DNA of 33,491 nt from an uncultured Clostridia bacterium (lineage in GTDB: Bacteria > Bacillota > Clostridia > Christensenellales > CAG-314), in the NCBI GenBank assembly GCA_947630425.1, contig CANRHN010000017.1:1-33491 (forward strand). Reading direction: 5' to 3'. Under the pieces are notes generated by a model, which was not told the origin of the DNA, ran no database searches, and saw only the letters and a program-made list of their open reading frames with translations. The number at the start of each line of letters is the position of its first letter. Position 1 is the first letter of the stretch. Both the position numbers and the translations under genes were made by a program. Positions 1 to 9,430 of the stretch are shown here, one piece after another.

Positions 1-335
1 CGTTCAGTACTCCCAAAATTCCACTCAAAACAAGCTACACTGTACACAGCTTTGTATTCACCGCATAGCAGGTTTAACCTCAGAGAGTAATCGCTTATCT
101 GTTAGGCAACCACCCTGTAGAGTCTCCACGATTGGTGGGGATAGAGCGTATGCCATTACGCCTTACCCGCCAATCTTAACTTCCAGCACCAGCCCCCGTT
201 TGGGCAACGAAAGCAAGCACAAGAAACTTCATCGTTGTGCTCGGCGGCGGTCTTTTAGGCCCGCCTTCAACACGTCAATCGCTGACTAGAATACTGCACC
301 ACCAAATTTTATTTAGTTGTAGTGAGCTTTCGCTC
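1..335 (-). ncRNA. ole: Candidate OLE (ornate large extremophilic) RNA, 5' portion; continues past the left window edge
   Basis: Non-coding, directly downstream of ispA on the same strand, the known OLE locus in Firmicutes. Several hairpins visible: 216-222/235-241 (AGCACAA/TTGTGCT), 246-250/261-265 (GGCGG/CCGCC), 130-135/170-175 (GATTGG/CCAATC) enclosing GGG/CCC and 146-150/157-161 (GCGTA/TACGC). Preceded by its own promoter. Family call rests on context plus structure; no covariance-model search was run. Confidence 0.65.
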
Positions 336-342
336 GTATATT

Positions 343-371
343 ATTGTAGCACAAATTCGGCAAAATTGCAA
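343..371 (-). promoter_or_regulatory. SigA-type promoter for the candidate OLE RNA
   Basis: Minus strand TTGCAA (366-371) - 17 nt - TACAAT (343-348) with extended TGC immediately upstream of the -10. Confidence 0.7.
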
Positions 372-409
372 ACATTTATATATATGTAACAATTTTGCAC
401 ATTGCCATG

Positions 410-1219
410 CTATTTTTTTCGTGCGGCGTTTTGATCGCAGAACTGCTTGATATATTCAAGATCGTAAGGAAGTTTGTCGCACGTTGCTTTGATTTCGTCG
501 TTGAGCAGCCTGACGTGGTCGAGCAAATCTTCCGTCGTGTAAACGTCGAGGAATGATTTTTCGCATTTCTGCGAATCGAGAATGTCGTCGATAATCTGAT
601 AGCAAACGCCCAGCTTGCAGGCAATTTCGTCAAACAAGGCAATTTCCTCGTCGGACGCGCCGCCCACCATTGCTCCGCACACCAAAGCCGCGCGTATAAG
701 CGTACCCGTTTTGGCTACCGCAAGCTCGGTGGCGTCATCGACGTTTTTCATTTCGGCGAACAAATCCAAAGACTGACCGTGTACCAAGCCCTCTATTCCG
801 CTCATCTTGAACAAAAAGACGCAAGCATTTTTGTAATTTTTGTTGGAAATAGGTCCTTTCAACGCCGTTTCAAATGCCAGATTGAGCAACGCGTCGCCCG
901 CCAACACCGCCGACGCCTCGCCAAACTGCATGTGGCAAGAACGCTTGCCTCTGCGTATGTCATCGTTATCCATGCAAGGAAGGTCGTCGTGTATCAGCGA
1001 GTAGGTGTGTACCATTTCCAAAGCCGCGGCGAGCGTTTTCGCTCCTTCCGAGACATGCTTGCCCACTGCCTTTGCTGTACGAAGCAAAAGCATTGGACGG
1101 AAACGTTTTCCGCCGCTGAAAAGACTGTACTCTATCGCTTGCAGCACCTTGTCGCGACTGTGAGGAAGGTATCCTCTCAACAATTCGTCTATATACTCCA
1201 CCGTAAAATCAGTTTTCAT
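410..1219 (-). CDS. ispA: Polyprenyl (farnesyl/geranyl) diphosphate synthase
   Basis: 269 aa; FARM-like DDLPCMDNDD and second Asp-rich motif DDILD; GGKRFRP; next to xseB. Confidence 0.95.
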   Translation of the reverse strand: MKTDFTVEYIDELLRGYLPHSRDKVLQAIEYSLFSGGKRFRPMLLLRTAKAVGKHVSEGAKTLAAALEMVHTYSLIHDDLPCMDNDDIRRGKRSCHMQFGEASAVLAGDALLNLAFETALKGPISNKNYKNACVFLFKMSGIEGLVHGQSLDLFAEMKNVDDATELAVAKTGTLIRAALVCGAMVGGASDEEIALFDEIACKLGVCYQIIDDILDSQKCEKSFLDVYTTEDLLDHVRLLNDEIKATCDKLPYDLEYIKQFCDQNAARKK

Positions 1220-1403
1220 CTGTCAACCTCACTTTTTCTTGCAAAATTTGCAACTTGCCCTTGCAGTCGTTCAAAGCCGCCATACATTCGTTTGCAAGAG
1301 CCACGCTTTCCTCGAAAATTTTGAAAACATCCTCAATGGGCACGTCACCCTCTATTTTTTCTGCCAGCTCGTTCAACTTGGCAATTTTTTCTTCGAGTTT
1401 CAT
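1209..1403 (-). CDS. xseB: Exodeoxyribonuclease VII small subunit
   Basis: 64 aa, typical XseB sequence (KLEEKIAKLNELAEKIE), between xseA and ispA. Confidence 0.92.
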   Translation of the reverse strand: MKLEEKIAKLNELAEKIEGDVPIEDVFKIFEESVALANECMAALNDCKGKLQILQEKVRLTDEN

Positions 1404-2575
1404 TTATGTTCCTCCTTGTGAAAGACCTTTGCGCAAACAGTTCCGTCGCTTAGCCGAACCTGTATTTCCGACCCGACGTCAAGGTCGCTTGCGGATCGAA
1501 CCGACTTGCCCTGCGTTGTAACGTACCCGTAGCCCCGCTTCAACACGTTCATCGGGTTAAGCTCCGCAAGCCTGCCCGTTGCTTGTTCAAACGCCGCCCA
1601 AACGCGCTCCGTTTTTGTTTTCGCCGCGTGAGATACAGCCTGCAAATAGTATTTGACTTTTGACGAAAGATTGTCCAGCTTGCGCCCCGCGCCGTGATAA
1701 ATCAACGTACAGCTGTTTTGAACGCTTTGCCGACATGCGGCAAGTTTGGCTTCCGCGAAAGTGCTGATTTTGTCTAAGTGGGCGACAATGCGCGCCCTTT
1801 CGCGAACCACGTCCAAAGTAACAAATTCCGCTGCTTCGCTCGGAGTTGCGGCGCGTTTGTCTGCGGCAAAGTCGGACAAAGTAAAATCTATTCCGTGCCC
1901 CACTGCCGATACAATGGGTTTGGGACATTCGGCAATGGCGCGCACAACGATTTCCGAATTGAAAACGGAAAGATCCTCGTTTGAGCCTCCGCCCCTGCCC
2001 ACTATCACCACGTCCACGTCGCTTGTGCCGAAGTACTTGATTCCGTTGACAATTTCCACGTCCGCACCTGCCCCCTGCACTTTGACAGGGTACAAAATTA
2101 TGTCTGTAAAGGGCTGTCTGCGCAGAGCAACGTTTTCGATGTCGTGTATGACCGCGCCTGTTTCGCTGGTAACAACGCCTATTTTATTTGCGCTGTGCGG
2201 AACGATTTTTTTGCGCGACTCCTCAAACAAACCTTCTTTGCGCAGCTTTTCTCTCAACTCCACAAATTTTTGATACGCCTCTCCGTTGTTGTCGGTTGCC
2301 GTAAGTCTGCGCACAAAAAAGGAAACATTGCCCGACTTGACGAAGTAATTCAATTGTCCTTCGGCAACGGCGACCATGCCCTGTTGCGGCTCGGTAACGT
2401 TGGCGTAACAAAAACAGTTTATCGCCGCGTCGGCGTCCTTAAGGGAAAAGTACCAGCCGTTATAGGAGCGTTTTACATTCGTAACCTCTCCGCAAACGGA
2501 AAGATCGTTCAGTACTCCGTCAATTTCCACTATGCCGCGAATGTAGTTGTTCAGTTGTGTAACGCTTATGGTCAT
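1400..2575 (-). CDS. xseA: Exodeoxyribonuclease VII large subunit
   Basis: 391 aa; N-terminal OB domain and VGRGGGSNEDL / AVGHGIDFTLSDFAADKRAATPSEAAE motifs. Confidence 0.96.
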   Translation of the reverse strand: MTISVTQLNNYIRGIVEIDGVLNDLSVCGEVTNVKRSYNGWYFSLKDADAAINCFCYANVTEPQQGMVAVAEGQLNYFVKSGNVSFFVRRLTATDNNGEAYQKFVELREKLRKEGLFEESRKKIVPHSANKIGVVTSETGAVIHDIENVALRRQPFTDIILYPVKVQGAGADVEIVNGIKYFGTSDVDVVIVGRGGGSNEDLSVFNSEIVVRAIAECPKPIVSAVGHGIDFTLSDFAADKRAATPSEAAEFVTLDVVRERARIVAHLDKISTFAEAKLAACRQSVQNSCTLIYHGAGRKLDNLSSKVKYYLQAVSHAAKTKTERVWAAFEQATGRLAELNPMNVLKRGYGYVTTQGKSVRSASDLDVGSEIQVRLSDGTVCAKVFHKEEHK

Positions 2576-3378
2576 TTGGCTTGAAACGCCTTTAACATAT
2601 TTTCAAAAAGAATTGCTCTCGTGACAGGTCCAACGCCGCCCGGTACGGGCGAAATCGCGCTGCACTTGGTGCAATCCGAACTTACATCGCCGCAGGTTTT
2701 ACCCTTGTCAAAGTTCAGACCGACATCCACTACAACGGTTTTTTCCGTCACAAATTCATTTGTTACAAGAGAGGGAACGCCGCAAGCGGAAACGAGTACG
2801 TCCGCCGAACGGCACACTTCGGCAAGGTTTACCGTCTTTGAGTGACAAACGGTGACTGTTGCGTTTCTGTTCAGCATCATCAGCGCAAGAGGCTTGCCCA
2901 CGCCGCCTCTGCCGATAATGACGACATGTTTTCCTTCAAGCTCCACTCCGTAAAAATCCAACAAGCGAACGACTGCGCTCGGAGTTGCGGGACGAAATCC
3001 CGATTTGTTTCCGTAAAGCGCAGCAATCGACAGCGGATTAAGGCAATCCACGTCCAACGAAATGTCGATAAAGGAATACGCCTCTCTGTACACAACGGGC
3101 AGCGGCTGCTCCACCAACACTCCCACTGCGTCGGTTTGGGCGCAGGCTTCTTTAACGTAATTGCAAAGCGTCTGCGCCGAGACATCGGGACGGAGAAACA
3201 CAGCGTTTACGTTGACGCCGCACTTTTCCGCGTTGCGTGAAAGAGAGGACACATACTGTTTCCACTGCGGATCGTCAAACCCGAGCGTGTAGAGCGCAGC
3301 ATTGCGTCCTTGCAGCCCCTTACTCACGTTTTCGAAAATTTTATCGGCGCATGGCTTGCCCAACAGCGCGACGCTCAT
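2572..3378 (-). CDS. folD: Methylenetetrahydrofolate dehydrogenase/cyclohydrolase
   Basis: 268 aa; VGVLVEQPLP, GRGGVGKPLALMML and PVPGGVGPVT motifs. Confidence 0.95.
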   Translation of the reverse strand: MSVALLGKPCADKIFENVSKGLQGRNAALYTLGFDDPQWKQYVSSLSRNAEKCGVNVNAVFLRPDVSAQTLCNYVKEACAQTDAVGVLVEQPLPVVYREAYSFIDISLDVDCLNPLSIAALYGNKSGFRPATPSAVVRLLDFYGVELEGKHVVIIGRGGVGKPLALMMLNRNATVTVCHSKTVNLAEVCRSADVLVSACGVPSLVTNEFVTEKTVVVDVGLNFDKGKTCGDVSSDCTKCSAISPVPGGVGPVTRAILFENMLKAFQAK

Positions 3379-3764
3379 TTCAGACTCCGTTCGTAAGCGG
3401 CAAGAATACCGTTTACATAGCCGACGCTTTTTGCCGTGGAAAATTTTTTTGCCAGAGCAACTGCTTCGTTGATAACAATCGGGTGAGGCGTGTCAAGGTT
3501 GTTCATTTCCCATATAGCCATTTCCAACGCGGCAAGATCGGGGCGGTATATTCGCGACAGCTTGTACGATACGGAAAAACGCGCGACAATTTCATCAATT
3601 TGAGCCTTCTGACCGACAACCCCCTTGATAACGTCCGTTGCAAATTGCACGTCCTCTTGGGTAAGCTTGTCCTGCTCGAATTGCGAAAAGTCGTCGTCAA
3701 AACTTCCGCTTATCAAAAAACAATATATTTTGCAAAATGCCACCTCTCGGGCATAGCTTCTCAT
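3375..3764 (-). CDS. nusB: Transcription antitermination factor NusB
   Basis: MRSYAREVAFCKIYCF...INEAVALAKKFSTAKSVGYVNGILAA; start chosen at the ATG preceded by AAAGGTGG. Confidence 0.93.
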   Translation of the reverse strand: MRSYAREVAFCKIYCFLISGSFDDDFSQFEQDKLTQEDVQFATDVIKGVVGQKAQIDEIVARFSVSYKLSRIYRPDLAALEMAIWEMNNLDTPHPIVINEAVALAKKFSTAKSVGYVNGILAAYERSLK

Positions 3765-3818
3765 ATATCCACCTTTGTACCACAACGCGCAAAACCCTTT
3801 GATAAACAAAGGGTCGCG

Positions 3819-4148
3819 CTAATTTTCTTCAAACTCCACTTCGATCACGTGAACATTGACGTCTTTGACTTTGAATTCCGTCATGTTCTCGATTGTATTT
3901 TTTACCGTGCTTTGAATGTTGCTGGCAACGTCGCTTACTTCCACGTTGTAGGCAAGTTTGACGTACACATCAACGTACACCTCGTCGTCTACGTACTCCG
4001 TTTTGACGGACTCGCGCGCTTGCTTTGAACCGGCAAGGTACTTGACTACTCCCTCCACCTCGTTCAGAGCGCAGTCTACAATGTCGCGAATGATTTCGCT
4101 GCTGTAAACAAGTCTACCCGATTCGTCAAATTTATTTACAACTTTCAT
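3819..4148 (-). CDS. Asp23/Gls24 family envelope stress response protein
   Basis: Asp23-like sequence (IRDIVDCALNEVEGVVKYL...VDVYVKLAYNVEVSDVASNIQSTVKNTIENMT); between spoIIIAH and nusB as in Firmicutes. Confidence 0.9.
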   Translation of the reverse strand: MKVVNKFDESGRLVYSSEIIRDIVDCALNEVEGVVKYLAGSKQARESVKTEYVDDEVYVDVYVKLAYNVEVSDVASNIQSTVKNTIENMTEFKVKDVNVHVIEVEFEEN

Positions 4149-4177
4149 GGTATTGCTCCTGTTTTGTCTTTTGTACA

Positions 4178-4206
4178 ATTGTACCACAGTTTTACAAAAA
4201 AAACAA
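4178..4206 (-). promoter_or_regulatory. Putative SigA promoter for the asp23-nusB-folD-xseAB-ispA operon
   Basis: Minus strand TTGTTT (4201-4206) - 17 nt - TACAAT (4178-4183) with extended TGG. The -10 lies inside the palindrome GTACAATTGTAC (4173-4184). Confidence 0.5.
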
Positions 4207-4208
4207 GG

Positions 4209-4685
4209 CTATACGGACAGTATTCTTACGTATTCGGGCTCAATGGAAACTTCCGTGGCAATGATATTGTAAATTTTTACTGTGTCCTGACGGGTCAGCT
4301 CGTCCTTGTCAACGATAACGCTCACGTTGTCAAGTCCCGCATTGACGGTTATAAGCACGTCCTCGTAGCCTTGTGCCTTCAAAAGCGTTTCCAGCAACAG
4401 CTCCGTTTCCATTGCGTCCACAATTTGCTGCTTTTTCACAAGAGCGTTTTGCCTTGCCTCGGCGTACTCGTCCCCTTCCATTGCAATTATGGCGTTCAGC
4501 TCCGCAATTTCATAGTCGCGCTTTGTTTGTCTGTCGAGACGGGACGTGGCAAAGAAGCTTGTTTGAATGGTGGCTGAGTCGTCGGTTTTGTTTTTGGTGG
4601 TAAGCAATGTGACGTTTAGCACTGCAGCAACCACCAGAACAGCCACCATAGACACAATGAGTGCGATTTTCTTTCCTTTTGACAT
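4209..4685 (-). CDS. spoIIIAH: Stage III sporulation protein AH
   Basis: N-terminal TM, SpoIIIAH-like soluble domain; last gene of a full spoIIIA cluster. Confidence 0.9.
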   Translation of the reverse strand: MSKGKKIALIVSMVAVLVVAAVLNVTLLTTKNKTDDSATIQTSFFATSRLDRQTKRDYEIAELNAIIAMEGDEYAEARQNALVKKQQIVDAMETELLLETLLKAQGYEDVLITVNAGLDNVSVIVDKDELTRQDTVKIYNIIATEVSIEPEYVRILSV

Positions 4686-4697
4686 AAAAAATCCTCC

Positions 4698-5189
4698 CTA
4701 ACTTTTATATGTTAGCACGCTGACGTCCTTTTCCGGAACGTCCAGCAGTGTTACAACCACCTGAACAATTTGAAATTTTATTATCGGATCGTCCGCTCCC
4801 TCGGCGACTACCACCACCCCGAGAATTTTGGGAGGGAGCGTTGTCGTCAGCAACGGCTCTCCCTTGTAAGTGACGAGGCTGTTTGTATGCTTTGTCACCC
4901 CGTTGGAGATTGTCGATTCCGTTTCGTAAGCGTACACCTTTTCTTCGTTGCTTGCATAAGATATGGCAACAGAAGCCTTACCGCAACCCTTGATTTTTTC
5001 TACTACGCTACAAATTTTATGCTCCATTTGGCTTATATATGATTCGTCCGTAGAGGTTTTTTCCTTTTTTGAAGCGCCGTTGCTTGCAAAAATGACAACA
5101 ACCGCCACAATTGCCAAAATTAAGGCGATATAAAGCTCGATATTTTTTATGGATTTGAGCTTTGCAAAAAAATTCTTTATTGCGTTCAT
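4698..5189 (-). CDS. spoIIIAG: Stage III sporulation protein AG
   Basis: N-terminal TM and GVVVVAEGADDPIIKFQIVQVVVTLLDVPEKDVSVL; start chosen at the ATG preceded by GGGAGAT. Confidence 0.9.
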   Translation of the reverse strand: MNAIKNFFAKLKSIKNIELYIALILAIVAVVVIFASNGASKKEKTSTDESYISQMEHKICSVVEKIKGCGKASVAISYASNEEKVYAYETESTISNGVTKHTNSLVTYKGEPLLTTTLPPKILGVVVVAEGADDPIIKFQIVQVVVTLLDVPEKDVSVLTYKS

Positions 5190-5239
5190 GCCGATCTCCC
5201 GATTTTGTTGATTTGATGAGTTAAACGTGCGCCGTCCTT

Positions 5240-5665
5240 TCAAACCCAAACGACGGAAAGAGTACTATTGCCGAAAAAGGGCGCTACCAAATCTTTGATC
5301 CTTTGCTCCAACCCTTGTTCCCACGATGTTTTTACAGCTACCGTAACCGTTTTTTCCGTCGCAGTTATGTCCGCGTCTATTCCGTTGGCGACAAGGGTCT
5401 TTTTTGCCGATTCCGCCGCCGATTGAAGTTGTCTGTCGTTTACGCTGTTCACATAGGACTGCTGAATTTCAACGGCGTTTTCCCTGCCACGGGAAAAAGA
5501 AATGTCCCCGTTGAACAGCCCGACAAGAGGCTGAACGATAACCAACGTTACCACCACGCCAAACACCGTTTTTACGTATCGGCGAGTTTGACCCTCGGGC
5601 AAGATAATGTCGCACAACACCGACAAAATTGCTATTCCCGCAACGGTTACTACCCACTGTCCCAT
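5240..5665 (-). CDS. spoIIIAF: Stage III sporulation protein AF
   Basis: Two TM segments, LCDIILPEGQTRRYVKTVFGVVVTLVIVQPL; cluster position. Confidence 0.9.
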   Translation of the reverse strand: MGQWVVTVAGIAILSVLCDIILPEGQTRRYVKTVFGVVVTLVIVQPLVGLFNGDISFSRGRENAVEIQQSYVNSVNDRQLQSAAESAKKTLVANGIDADITATEKTVTVAVKTSWEQGLEQRIKDLVAPFFGNSTLSVVWV

Positions 5666-5670
5666 ACAAA

Positions 5671-6801
5671 CTACACTCCGTTCGCCATACAGATGGCAAC
5701 AAGTATCAACAGGCAAAACATAAAGCCGACGGCAAGTATCAACACCGACAAAAAGGTAAGCGTTTTACTCATTCCTCCCAACAGCTTTACGTATCTTTCG
5801 TCCACTACAGGTTCGCTTACCGCGGCTACGGCTTGTAAACCCAAATTGAGGCAAACCAGGCTTACAAGGGGCTTTATCGCAAGAAAAAGCAAAATCAGCA
5901 AGGTGACCACTCCGAAAGCATTTTTTATGAGCGATGTGCTTGCGGCAACAATGTCGAAACCGTCTGCAAGGTAGCCGCCCAAAATCGGTATGTAATTTTT
6001 TGTTGCGAACTTTGCCGCGCGGTATGACACGCCGTCTATCGAAGCGGCTGTAATACCCTGCACCGTTGTTACCGCGGAAAACAGCATAAACAGCACTCCG
6101 AGTATCCAACCGGAAGCGTTGGAAAAAAACTCCGACGCTTTGCTAACCCTGACGTTTGAAGAAATGTTACCGACAGCCGTAAACACAAGCGCGAACACCG
6201 ACAGAGGAAGCACCACGGCGCGAATTACCTCTATTATCGTTGTGGAGAACATCACCATGGAGGGCTGACACACTCCGGAAGCCACGTTGCCGCCGTTGGC
6301 TATCAAAAGCGTCAGCAAAATGGGCGACGCTACCTCCGACAGCGTTGCAACCTGATTGAGCAACACATATATCTGCTTGTAGGCGTCCACCAACATCGAC
6401 AGCACCGACACCAGCACTACAGTAACGCCAACAAAGGAAATTACTTGATTTGTGCTGTCCGAAATCATTCCCCCGTTTGTTTTGCGAACAAGCCCGAGAA
6501 GAACGATAACGGTAAAAATTGCAATCAACTCCGGTAAAAGACTTTTTATACCGTCGCCGAACAACGACAAAAAAATGTCCCAAAAGCTGTCCGCAGTGTC
6601 AAATTCGCCTTTTACTATGCTTTTTACCTTGTCGGCTACGCTATCGAAAAAATCGGTAGCAACGTCGTCCACTTGCGAAAAATCGATGTTTGCCAACCCT
6701 TCGTCAACGTTTTTATTCAGCTCCTCCTCGATGTCGGCAAATGCCACGGCGGGCGCGCAAAGAATTGCTATTAAAATTGCAATTGCAATCAAACGCTTCA
6801 T
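5671..6801 (-). CDS. spoIIIAE: Stage III sporulation protein AE
   Basis: 376 aa, signal peptide and multiple TM; VGYLADGFDIVAASTSLIKNAFGV-type region; cluster position. Confidence 0.94.
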   Translation of the reverse strand: MKRLIAIAILIAILCAPAVAFADIEEELNKNVDEGLANIDFSQVDDVATDFFDSVADKVKSIVKGEFDTADSFWDIFLSLFGDGIKSLLPELIAIFTVIVLLGLVRKTNGGMISDSTNQVISFVGVTVVLVSVLSMLVDAYKQIYVLLNQVATLSEVASPILLTLLIANGGNVASGVCQPSMVMFSTTIIEVIRAVVLPLSVFALVFTAVGNISSNVRVSKASEFFSNASGWILGVLFMLFSAVTTVQGITAASIDGVSYRAAKFATKNYIPILGGYLADGFDIVAASTSLIKNAFGVVTLLILLFLAIKPLVSLVCLNLGLQAVAAVSEPVVDERYVKLLGGMSKTLTFLSVLILAVGFMFCLLILVAICMANGV

Positions 6802-7184
6802 AACGCCAACCCTATGATAGCCTCAAACAGTTTTTCTACGATAGGCAGCGCACAAAACAAAATTGCCACCTTTGCCGCCAACAACACCTTGTCGCCAACG
6901 CTTTTGCAATTGGCGTCCAAGCAAAGATTATTGCTGAATTCCGCCAAGTAACCTATGCCGACCACCTTGATAACACAGCCGATGGCTTCGCTATCCACCC
7001 TTGCCCTGTCGGCAAGATTGTAAAGAGTGTACACAACGTCGTAAAGCGCGTCGCAAATCATCAGCAACAGCACAACAGCCGCGCCTATAGTCAAAGGAAC
7101 AGCAAACTCCGGTTTGAGTTGCCGTACTATAACGATACCCACTGCCGACAACAACGCCAACAGCGCAATTTTGTAAAAATCCAT
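6798..7184 (-). CDS. spoIIIAD: Stage III sporulation protein AD
   Basis: 128 aa membrane protein, IKVVGIGYLAEFSNNLCLDANCKSVGDKVLLAAKVAI. Confidence 0.93.
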   Translation of the reverse strand: MDFYKIALLALLSAVGIVIVRQLKPEFAVPLTIGAAVVLLLMICDALYDVVYTLYNLADRARVDSEAIGCVIKVVGIGYLAEFSNNLCLDANCKSVGDKVLLAAKVAILFCALPIVEKLFEAIIGLAL

Positions 7185-7186
7185 AG

Positions 7187-7381
7187 CTACAAGTCGAATA
7201 AGGATTGCAACGTGTCGTATAGCTGCACAATGACGTCCAGCATCATTACAAGCGCGACCACAAGTCCAACCACCGAAACGACGGTTGCAATTTCGTCCTT
7301 GCCCGAACGTTTCAAAAGCATAGTTGCAATGGCGGTTATAATGCCAACTGCGGCTATTTTCAAAATTACTGCAATATCCAT
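7187..7381 (-). CDS. spoIIIAC: Stage III sporulation protein AC
   Basis: MDIAVILKIAAVGIITAIATMLLKRSGKDE...; a TTG start at 7399 is also possible. Confidence 0.9.
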   Translation of the reverse strand: MDIAVILKIAAVGIITAIATMLLKRSGKDEIATVVSVVGLVVALVMMLDVIVQLYDTLQSLFDL

Positions 7382-7385
7382 TTTT

Positions 7386-7832
7386 TCAGATGAGAACAAT
7401 TCCCACCATTACCCCCAACAATATTCCGAGCTTTACGTAAACGGACTCCCTGCGCGCTTGATCGTTTGCCTCCTTGTTCATATCGGCAAATATCGCCTCG
7501 TAGTAATCAACATGCTTTTTCAATTCCTGCGTGCTTACAGCGTTTAGCCCCTCGAAAAAGGTTTTAACGTAATTTTGCTCGCGCGTGTTCAAGGAACACT
7601 TTGTTTTGCCTTTTTCAATATATTCGCAAAAAACCTCGCTGCAATTTGCGCAGAAATCTTTGTTGAACTTGTCTATTTCCAGCTGCCGTACATCGAGATT
7701 TACCTTGAACAGAGCCAAGTATTTGCACAAATCACTGCAAAACATAAACTTACTTCTCACTCGGCGTTCAAAGTACTTTCCCAATGCAAAACCACACAAA
7801 GCGCACGCAATAATGGCTACTATGTCTGTCAT
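7386..7832 (-). CDS. spoIIIAB: Stage III sporulation protein AB
   Basis: 148 aa with N- and C-terminal TM; position between AA and AC. Confidence 0.85.
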   Translation of the reverse strand: MTDIVAIIACALCGFALGKYFERRVRSKFMFCSDLCKYLALFKVNLDVRQLEIDKFNKDFCANCSEVFCEYIEKGKTKCSLNTREQNYVKTFFEGLNAVSTQELKKHVDYYEAIFADMNKEANDQARRESVYVKLGILLGVMVGIVLI

Positions 7833-7838
7833 ATTAGT

Positions 7839-8687
7839 CTACAAATTCGCGTTTTCGGAAGTAGTTGACTGCTTTATGGAGAAAATTTGGGGTTCGCTTC
7901 CCGCTCCTTTCAACACCACGGCAAAATCAAAGCAGTCTGTCAAATCGAACTTTTCGTTGAAATCGGCAACAGTTCTGCCATGCACGCTACAAGCAAGCCG
8001 CACGCCGCTGTTGGCAACGGACTTGACGGCGGGAATGTCGTCCGCGCTCAATTCGTCGCATACGATCCAATCGGGAGAGATCGCCCTTACGCCAACCTCG
8101 AACGCGTATGCCTTGCTCGACCATCGGAGAACGTCGCAGCAACTGTCGCTTTGCAATCCGTCAAAAAACAGCTCGCCCCGCTCGTCCACCGCCAACACAT
8201 TGTATCTGCGAGAAAGTTTTGTTGCCAAATCTCTCAAAAAGGTTGTTTTGCCGCTCCCCGGCGCGCCAACAACAATCACATTCCCCTGTTCGCATAACGA
8301 CATTGTTTGAGCGTCCACAAGATTGACGCAATGAGGTATGCGGAAACATAGCGACGTGTATTTTCGAAAAACGGTATCATTTGCGGCGACATGTCCGCAA
8401 ACTCCCACTCTAACGCCGTCCTCCAAAGTAAAAAAACCTTTTGCCAACATTTTTTCGTAAGCATAGACGGAGCTGTTGCAAGCGCGATACACAATTTGGT
8501 CACAGTCCTCTTGGGGGACGATTGCACCGCCGCTTTCAAGCTGCAACTCATTCTGACCCAAAACATACCACTGTCCCCCGACGTTGACTCGTACGGGTTT
8601 GCCGTTTCGTATGCGAATTTCCCTGACATTTTTATGGCTGCACAGTCTGTCGGAAATCTCCCTTGGCAAACAATCCCACACTTTCAT
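7839..8687 (-). CDS. spoIIIAA: Stage III sporulation protein AA (secretion-type ATPase)
   Basis: Walker A VGAPGSGKTTFLRDLA, VDERGEL; start set to MKVWDCLPREI. Confidence 0.94.
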   Translation of the reverse strand: MKVWDCLPREISDRLCSHKNVREIRIRNGKPVRVNVGGQWYVLGQNELQLESGGAIVPQEDCDQIVYRACNSSVYAYEKMLAKGFFTLEDGVRVGVCGHVAANDTVFRKYTSLCFRIPHCVNLVDAQTMSLCEQGNVIVVGAPGSGKTTFLRDLATKLSRRYNVLAVDERGELFFDGLQSDSCCDVLRWSSKAYAFEVGVRAISPDWIVCDELSADDIPAVKSVANSGVRLACSVHGRTVADFNEKFDLTDCFDFAVVLKGAGSEPQIFSIKQSTTSENANL

Positions 8688-8802
8688 ACAATAACATATA
8701 GGACAAGCCCGCAAAATATGCAAAAAAAGGTTTTGTATCATTCAAAGCCTTCTTCTGTAAATTGTCAAAAAACCAAAGAATTTCACAGCAAGAAAAAGAT
8801 AA

Positions 8803-8833
8803 CAAAAAAAAGGCGACCGCCGAAGCAGTCGCC
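8803..8833 (-). terminator. Rho-independent terminator after efp
   Basis: Minus strand GGCGACTGC-TTCG-GCGGTCGCC followed by TTTTTTTT; 9-bp stem with a UUCG tetraloop, 13 bp after the efp stop. Confidence 0.93.
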
Positions 8834-8845
8834 CCACAAACCAAG

Positions 8846-9406
8846 TTACTTTGCGCGTTCCATATACTCGCCCGTGCGGGTGTCGATACGGATCAAGTCG
8901 CCTTCATTGACGAACATCGGGACCATCAGCGTGTAGCCTGTCTCAACGGTTGCCGGCTTGGTGGCATTTGTTGCCGTGTTACCTGCAACGGCGGGTTCAC
9001 AAGTTACAACCTGCAAAACAACAAAGTTGGGAGGTTCAACGGAAAACGCTTCGCCCTTGTAAAACTTGATTGTGGCGGTCATGTTCTCCTTGAGGAACTG
9101 CAACGCGTCCTCCACTTGTCCTTTGTTGAGAGGAACTTGTTCGTAAGTCTCGTTATCCATAAAGTAGTACAAATCGCCATCGGAATACAAATACTCCATT
9201 TCTTTGTTTTCGATGTGTGCCAATTCGTACTTTTCAGATGGATTGAAAGTTTCCTCACGCACGGCGCCGGTCACAACGTTCTTTATTTTTGTTCTGACAA
9301 AAGCCGCTCCCTTGCCGGGTTTGACATGTTGAAAATCAACAATCACGTATATGCCGTTGTTGTAAACGAACGTTACGCCCTTTCTGAAATCGCCTGCTAA
9401 AATCAT
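8846..9406 (-). CDS. efp: Translation elongation factor P
   Basis: 186 aa; [21 protein letters not shown]-terminal [31 protein letters not shown]. Confidence 0.97.
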   Translation of the reverse strand: MILAGDFRKGVTFVYNNGIYVIVDFQHVKPGKGAAFVRTKIKNVVTGAVREETFNPSEKYELAHIENKEMEYLYSDGDLYYFMDNETYEQVPLNKGQVEDALQFLKENMTATIKFYKGEAFSVEPPNFVVLQVVTCEPAVAGNTATNATKPATVETGYTLMVPMFVNEGDLIRIDTRTGEYMERAK

Positions 9407-9430
9407 AAAATGTAGCCTCCCTTATTTATC

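Noticed and set aside
1-335. tmRNA, RNase P RNA or SRP RNA as alternatives for the left-edge RNA
   Set aside because: I could not find the expected hallmarks (tRNA-like CCA end and tag ORF, GAGGAAAGTCC-type core, SRP GNAR/GGAA hairpin) on either strand.
376-642. 88-aa minus ORF at the ispA 3' end
   Set aside because: Out-of-frame with ispA and overlapping the OLE promoter; no family features.
8632-8844. 70-aa minus ORF between efp and spoIIIAA
   Set aside because: Overlaps the 5' end of spoIIIAA and the efp terminator; no plausible protein family.
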